DNA of 64,000 nt, taken from positions 388,622-452,621 of the forward strand of contig SAXG01000037.1 of assembly GCA_012932865.1 (NCBI GenBank). The letters are read 5' to 3'. Shown here piece by piece: positions 54,680-64,000 of the stretch. This DNA is from Amylostereum areolatum. Taxonomy: Eukaryota; Basidiomycota; Agaricomycetes; Russulales; Stereaceae. The translations under genes and the position numbers were made by a program. The notes beneath the pieces were generated by a model. That model did no database searches. It was not told the DNA's origin and worked only from the letters and a program-made list of their open reading frames with translations. Numbering within the stretch: the first letter of the stretch is position 1; every line of letters starts with the position of its first letter.

Positions 54680-56826
54680 TCACGCGCGGCTGGAGCGTGT
54701 CGCCCGCGCACGCCCCGTCTCGATGATGTTCGAAGTCAGGCAGGATACAACCTCTTCGTCGCCGCTCAGCACTTCTTCAGAACTAAATTCATCGTCCGTG
54801 TGGTCCATTGGATCGTCATCGTCCTCCACCCTGGTCTGGTCTTCTGCCGTGTCCAAACCACCGGTGGTTCGTCCGCTAGTAGCCTCCTCCAGCGTCAGGT
54901 CCATGCTTTCTCGTTTAATGTCGAGAGAACTATAGTCAGCAGCCCTCGAGCCTTCACGATGTCCCATGTCCGCGATGTCGTGGCCCGGGTCCCAGTCGCC
55001 GTCGACATCCATGGAGTCAACCTCGCCGTTTCCTTCACCTTCACCTTCGCCTTCATCTTCACCTTCGTCATCCGCATCCGAGTCTTCGTACTCATTGACA
55101 ATAAGGGGCTCGGCTTGTTCCTCTTGAGTTACGTGGGCCCCTTGGTCGTCGCCTCCGCCGTCTGCGCCAGTAGCAGCAGCAGCAGCAGCAGGTGGCGGTG
55201 GTGGAACTGGCCTTGTAATCCACACGCCGGGTTGCTCCAAAACTGTTTCCCACCGTCCGGCACCTTGGTCACCAAGCACCAGCGGGAATACGCACGCCTC
55301 CTCCAACAGCTCCTCCAAGAACCGACCGCCGTCCAGATCGTCCTCGTCCAGGACCAGAACGCGCCCCAGGCAAATCTTCCATCGGTCGCATTCGCGCATT
55401 CCGCTGCCTGAGAACTCGGCGAAGATATCTGCATCCGCATACGCAATAATGCCGCCCTCGTGTGTGTACTCCAACATGAAGGTCTCGCACATGAGCTTGG
55501 TTGCGCCGCGCGCCAGAAGCGCAATGTATTCCTTTAGGCGACGTTCGCCATAGATGGTCGGGATTTGTTGGTATTGGACGTCAAGGACCGGAGTGGTGCC
55601 GCGCGGGGCAGTCTGGCGTTCGCTTCGAAGTATTTCGTGGTCTGTGGATATGCTGCGATGGATGATATGATCGTCGTCTTCGTCCTCGTCCTAGAGAAAC
55701 GGATAGGGTTAGTAACGAGCAGGATCGAAGAAGAGTGACGGACGATGATGTACGCGTGTTCCAGGCCGCAGTACTGGCAGAAACCTTCAACGACTTCCCA
55801 GGCGCATTGAGTACAACGCGGGACGATATCTGCAGAAAGACCGTCTTCGTCGCCACCCATAATTGCTTCGGGAGGCCCCGCGGGAACAAGCTCGTTGTTG
55901 ACGATCATGTTGGGAGCGTTCCCCGCCACAGGTTCATGGCCGAGGTTAGGAAGCTGTCCAGGCGGTGCATTGGCGGCCGGAGGGACGAACCCATTGGTTG
56001 GATGTTCGACAGCAGGATCCAGGACAGTTTGCACTGGTCCATCCATGGGAGGTTGACGACGTGCCGCTTCCAGCTCTTCTTGCAGGCGTTGAATCGTAGC
56101 CAGGTAACGAGCAGTGTCCTAAATGAAAGAGTAATCGTACGTTGAGTAAGACAATCACAAAGTTAGTGAATACTCCCTTACCGAATCCGATTGAACGTCC
56201 TTCTGCTAATGATAGTGTCAGTCGAGGACGTGTGCCTATATGTTCCAGATATACTTTACCTCGCTTGCTTCAGTCATCTGCTGGATGATTTCGTTCCTGT
56301 CAGCGATGGCAGCCTGTAGTTCCGCGATCGTAGCTTGATGTCCTCCTATGGTGGTGCCACTAGTAGCCACGCTGACTTGGAGTTTAGCTATAATACTGTC
56401 CTTGGCAAGGATGCTCGCAAAGTGCTGTGCGATCATCCTGTCTTTATTAACGATGGATGCATGTTGGTCTTCGATAGTTAGCGTCTTCTGCCTGATACTG
56501 TCATTCTTCTCGTCAACGATCTCCATGACATGCTGGAACTGTTGGGTGTTTCTTGCAGCTTGGTTTTCTAGTCGCGTCACGGTGACAAGCTGTTCCGCCC
56601 CCGTCCTCTCGCTCCGGCGGAGGTCCGTGTCGGCACGTTTGAAACGCTAGTACGCCATAAGTCAGTCAAGGTCTGCGTCAAGAGGCAATGTCGTGGATTA
56701 TCTCACATCAAGAATTACTTTGGTCTGGTGAGCAGACAATCCAAGACTGTTGATTTCATTGATGCGTTCTTGGCGAGATTCGTACCCTGCCCAAAGTCGT
56801 TGGGCCCCTGGTGCGACGGCGGACAT
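54680..56826 (-). CDS. Cys-rich (zinc-ribbon-like) protein with coiled-coil N-terminus, copy 2
   Basis: Paralogue of 20587-21810, here apparently intact. Several exons: 56826 to about 56707 (MSAVAPGAQRLWAGYESRQERI), about 56646-56263, tiny exons near 56200, and then two large exons up to the stop at 54680. Residues about 40-170 are a long coiled coil (RLENQAARNTQQF, EIVDEKNDSIRQKTL, ATIAELQAAIADRNEI). After a Pro-rich linker comes the four-cysteine motif RCTQCAWEVVEGFCQYCG. After an intron, DEDEDDDHIIH, EYIALLARGATKLMCETFMLE, CDRWKICLGRV and LDGGRFLEELLEE repeat the core of copy 1. The tail is very acidic, with EVLSGDEEV shared with copy 1, then a basic end. Probably nuclear or cytosolic; function unknown. 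Exon borders in the 56.1-56.3 kb part are approximate. Confidence 0.8.
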
Positions 56827-57738
56827 GGATATGATAACCCTGATACGCGTCGCGTATCAAGATACGAGGTAGAACAGCACTGAGATTAATGACGCACCGA
56901 AAGCTAGATGTCGTAGTTTATGTAGCCCGGTGTATGCTACTACGCGTACGAAGGGAGTCCTTCAAGATGGGCCTTGCGTGGCGAGTCGTGTCACGCACTA
57001 AATGGTACGCCGACCCCCAGTTAGAAGGTTTGAACCTATAATATATGATTGCCCTTACCAGCGCAGGGCTCTGAAGCGGTTCGACCCGCCCGCAGGGATG
57101 GAAAGGAGGGGTAGTACAGATTCAAGAGGGTCAAAACCCTTCAGGCGCGTTTCGTGCTGCCGCAGGAAAATGTACACGGTCACGTTACTAGTTATTTACA
57201 CTAACTCCCCCCATCCCAGAGACTCTTTACCATTGACAGGCCTCACCTTCCGCAAAGCGGGTCCATGAGGGGAGGTAGACTCGGAAATACGAAGAGGAAA
57301 AGTAGATTGTCTAATAAGTAAGGACCGAGAACACAAACGGAACACGCATACCCGGCAAACCCGGCCCATTCCGTCCCTGGCTGTGCGAGGGTCGCTCTGG
57401 GTCGCTGTTTGCCACGACGACGACGACGACTTCAACAGCAGTGACATTTCGACCATCTCAAGCGCAGCAAGGCCAACCTTTCCTTGTTCCACAACCCTTC
57501 ATTCTTATTTCACTTCTTAGTCAGCAATTCACCCCGAATCTGCCCTCAGAATTGGTGGCGAGCCGAAATTTGAACAGCTTGGCCGTGCGCGTCGTGGCAT
57601 CCTATCCTATCCTATCTTACTCCCCCTCCTCGTCGTTGGATAATACACGCCTCGGGCCCTCGGGAGGCACCTGAAAATTGACGAGTTCGACGTCGAAACC
57701 AACCAGACTTCCGTACCTCCGCACTTTCCTCCGCAGCC
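56827..57738. other. Divergent intergenic stretch upstream of PMR1
   Basis: About 0.9 kb. Contains a CCTAT repeat (three units at 57600-57616) close to the probable PMR1 leader. No gene supported. Confidence 0.5.
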
Positions 57739-61361
<3,623 letters not shown>

Positions 61362-61793
61362 GGAAGGTGATGGACTGCATTCAGTTTCCATGTTGTCGTT
61401 GTTGTTGTGTGGATATATCTCTTAAATTATGTAGACAATCTAGTTTCTCTCTTCGTGTTCTGTAAAAAGATTCATACGCTTCTCTCCCTTCGGTGGCCTG
61501 CCTTTGCGGAAGGCAAAGTTTGGCAGTGATAAAGAGTCTGGGAGGGGAGAAGTTGGTATATAACCAGACTCACTCTGTCGCTTCTTCGAGCACCGCCGGT
61601 TCCCCCGGCCCCCCACCTAACCACACCCAGAGAGTCTAACACCACCTGCGGTGATTGGCGCCTTCAACATGTCAGTTTCAACCGCGGCTTGCGTCTCAGA
61701 AATCCGATTTGCAAGTTACATACAACAAGGACACTACAACGTACACCATTTCCTGACTTCTACTAGGGACCAGACATGATAGAGTATAATGAT
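61362..61793. other. Convergent intergenic stretch
   Basis: 432 nt between PMR1 and the aldo-keto reductase 3' ends; nothing supported. Confidence 0.5.
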
Positions 61794-63071
61794 CTACTGC
61801 ACCTTGGGCCTGAGAGAGAACTCCTTCTCGCCCTCCTCGTCAAACAAGTTGATACTCCATGAGGGCTTGTAGAGGGCAGGCGTGTTGAAGCGGTGGTGGC
61901 GACCGACGCCGATCTGCGACACCTTCTCGTAGTCCTCCTTGCTGAGCTCAATCTGTTGGAAGTTCGACACGATGCGGTCTGTGTACCACGCGCGCGTTAC
62001 CAATGTTAGGCTCTGGAAGAGTGAAGGCTAAGATGAACGAACCTTTGTTGACCGATTTGGGGATGACAGAGTAGCCGCGGTAAACACCCCACGCGACGAG
62101 CACTTGCGCTGGCGTCGCGTTCAAATGGTCCGCAACTTCCTTGACCTCGGGGTAGTCCACGATCTTCGTCTCTCCCACCACTACGCGTCAGCAGAATCAG
62201 TATCTGGATCATATACCTGGAAACCTCGGGCACGTACAGTTGTTTCCGAGCGGAGAGTAGGCAGTGATGTGGATGTTCTCCTTCTTGCAGTACGCGACGA
62301 GTTCGTCCTGGGGAAGGAGTGGATGCGCCTCGATTTGGTTCGCCGCGGGGACGACGCCGGTAGCGGCCTTGATCGCTTCAAGGTGGGCGATCGTGAAGTT
62401 AGACACGCCAATCGACTTGACCTTGCCCGTGGTCGAGGAGCTTGATCATGGCCTTCCACGTCTCGACGAGGGAGATCTCAAGGTCAAGCGCGATCTTGCC
62501 CTCTGCGTCCTTGGGGAAGAGTCCGTCTTTAGGCTGGAAAGCGACAGGCCAGTGGACGACTGGATGTGTTCATCAGCGTGCGTGGAGTGGCTGGTGGAAG
62601 AAAAAGGGCGCACGGTAAAGATCAAGGTAGTCGAGGCCAAGCTCCTTCAGGGTGTCGTCAAGCGCAGGCTCGACCTCGGCGGGCTGGTGGGCGTGGTTCC
62701 AGAGCTTGGACGTGATGAAAAGATCTTCGCGCTTGACGAGTTTCGGGGATGACCTTCTTCAGCGCGGCTCCGACCTACGTCCCAAAAGGTCCAATGAGCG
62801 ATCGCGAACATTCCACAAACGAACGAACAACGTACCTCATCCTTGATTCTCGTAAACCTTAGCACAGTCGATATGGCGGTATCCCGCCTCAACAGCCCAC
62901 TCGACCTATTGAGATTTAACCGCATTCAGCTCGCCAATCGCGTGATGACCACGCGAAATCTGGTATACGCACGGCATGCTCGACTTCCTTGGGCTTAGAG
63001 AGCCAAGTACCGAGGCCGATCTGGGGGATGGTCTTCCCGGTGTTGAGAGAAAGCACTTTTCCGAGGGACAT
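61794..63071 (-). pseudogene. Aldo-keto reductase with three +1 frameshifts (pseudogene or sequence errors)
   Basis: NADPH-dependent aldo-keto reductase-like gene. Exons by homology: 63071-62973, 62905-62836, 62774-62614, 62559-62239, 62180-62043 and 61978-61794. Family motifs are all present: IPQIGLGTWLSKP, GYRHIDCAKVYEN (catalytic Asp and Tyr), [10 protein letters not shown] (Lys), DYLDLY plus LVHWPVAF (His), [41 protein letters not shown] and YSVIPKSVNK. The frame is broken by one extra base in each of three places: AATCAAGGATGAG near 62842, ATCCCCGAAAC near 62750, and CTCGACCACGGG near 62431. Each extra base sits in a short run of G or C, so sequencing or assembly errors are a real alternative to decay. 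All splice sites and the C-terminal exons are intact. A TATA box lies upstream. Confidence 0.75.
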
Positions 63072-63148
63072 GGCGCTTTGAGGTGGTTTTGGTGACGGGT
63101 GGGGGGGACGGGAAGAAGGATAGGGAAGGGATAGAGACCGACGAGGGC

Positions 63149-63156
63149 TTTTATAC
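63149..63156 (-). promoter_or_regulatory. TATA box of aldo-keto reductase gene
   Basis: GGTATAAAAGCC on the minus strand, about 80 nt upstream of the ATG. Confidence 0.65.
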
Positions 63157-64000
63157 CTCGTCGACGCGTCTTTGAGGGACTCTTGCGTCATGGGGCATTC
63201 TTATCATCGGCCCGGCGGCCCATCATCGACATCCCTCGGTTCCCTCCCGCTGGCAGTCCCGGCGTATAGCTCCGCCTTCCCTTATGACGAACTGCAACGA
63301 TATGTCCATCTTCTCGACTCACTGAAACGCTGGAGTTGAACTCATCACCTTGAATAGTAGTAGTGCTTTCATCCTAATCATACACTCCCCTGGCTCACTG
63401 ACAACGGCGTTGTTAGTCGTGCAGGATGTCGGACTGAATCTACTACGATTCTGAACGGCTGAAAACGCCAAAACTGGGGTTCAGTCGTCAAATACGAATT
63501 GAATCTGTGGTACGTGATGCGTGATTGCGAGAATCAGCTCTTTTCGACGGCGCTATAATGACCTTGATGCAGTAAGGAATGCTCACTTTAGAAGTTTCGA
63601 GCTTGATCATATCCTTCAGGGAAGTGCAAATCTCGTCCACCCTCTGCGTTTTAATACCAAGACAACAAATGCACCCCCCGCGCATGCCAGTGTGCAGATA
63701 CATATGCCTCTGTATTGAGTTATCCTGAAGAGGCCCGTCTGTGTGTGACTTTGGAATTGCACTGCGAAAGTCGTCGCATAGTGTATCGTGTTTTGAAGGA
63801 GGCTGTGCGGCATCCCGAGTACGCGCGGCCATGTTTTGAAAGAAGCTGGACCACCAGAATGGCATCGAGGTCCCCCGTGGAATAGTTTCAGAACATCCTT
63901 CTGACGGTTTGTGTTTTGCGTACCATGATGAAGCAGGATCCGAGGCCCGCTGAAAACAATCCGATGCTGACTTCAGACAAGCCACCTAAATCTCCATAGC
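63157..64000. other. Right edge of window, no firm gene
   Basis: About 0.85 kb. A minus-strand frame 63985-63488 (165 codons) touches the edge and could be part of a gene outside the window, but it shows no recognisable domain. Confidence 0.35.

Noticed and set aside
63488..63985. 165-codon minus-strand frame at the right edge
   Set aside because: No recognisable motif and cut by the window edge; cannot be judged.

Overview
This window looks like nuclear DNA of an agaricomycete fungus, most probably a wood-decaying polypore. Genes are cut by many short GT-AG introns of about 45-70 nt, several genes fill only 1-3 kb, and many products belong to families typical of Basidiomycota: a DUF6533-type multi-pass membrane protein, a TPR/F-box/leucine-rich protein, PL14 and GH74 carbohydrate enzymes, a MYND protein, and a SAM methyltransferase of the kind found near P450s. 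I rebuilt gene models by hand from conserved protein segments and splice sites. Where exon coordinates are given, the reading phases agree across all introns unless stated.

Left part (1-16.9 kb): the 3' part of a cytochrome P450 followed by a tandem pair of closely related methyltransferases (possibly a small secondary-metabolism group), a DUF6533 membrane protein, a PL14-like lyase, a roughly 1.1 kb inverted-repeat element without a gene, a lactonase-like beta-propeller protein and a probable mitochondrial family III CoA-transferase. A tRNA-Ala(AGC) follows at 17.0 kb.

Middle (17.6-47.5 kb): an F-box protein, a Cys-rich (zinc-ribbon-like) protein, and the first of three copies of an unrecognised small secreted protein. 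Then come a GH74 xyloglucanase and a block in which two gene families occur twice in mirror order: A(+) B(+) C(-) B'(-) A'(-). A is Sel1/MYND-like and B is DUF7330-like. The midpoints of both pairs fall at about 33.79 kb, so this appears to be an old inverted duplication around a multi-pass membrane protein. Small secreted copies 2 and 3 and an SR-rich nuclear protein follow. A 0.58 kb insert with an A-rich tail and 16-nt target-site duplications lies at 29.0-29.55 kb.

Right part (48-64 kb) is mostly housekeeping: EFG1 (rRNA processing) and ELP1 (tRNA wobble modification) share a 214-nt divergent promoter. A second copy of the Cys-rich protein follows, with a coiled-coil N-terminus, then a PMR1-type Golgi Ca2+/Mn2+ ATPase. 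Last is an aldo-keto reductase whose frame is broken by three single-base insertions. Paralogous pairs or triplets (methyltransferases, Cys-rich proteins, small secreted proteins, DUF7330-like, Sel1/MYND) are the main theme of the window.
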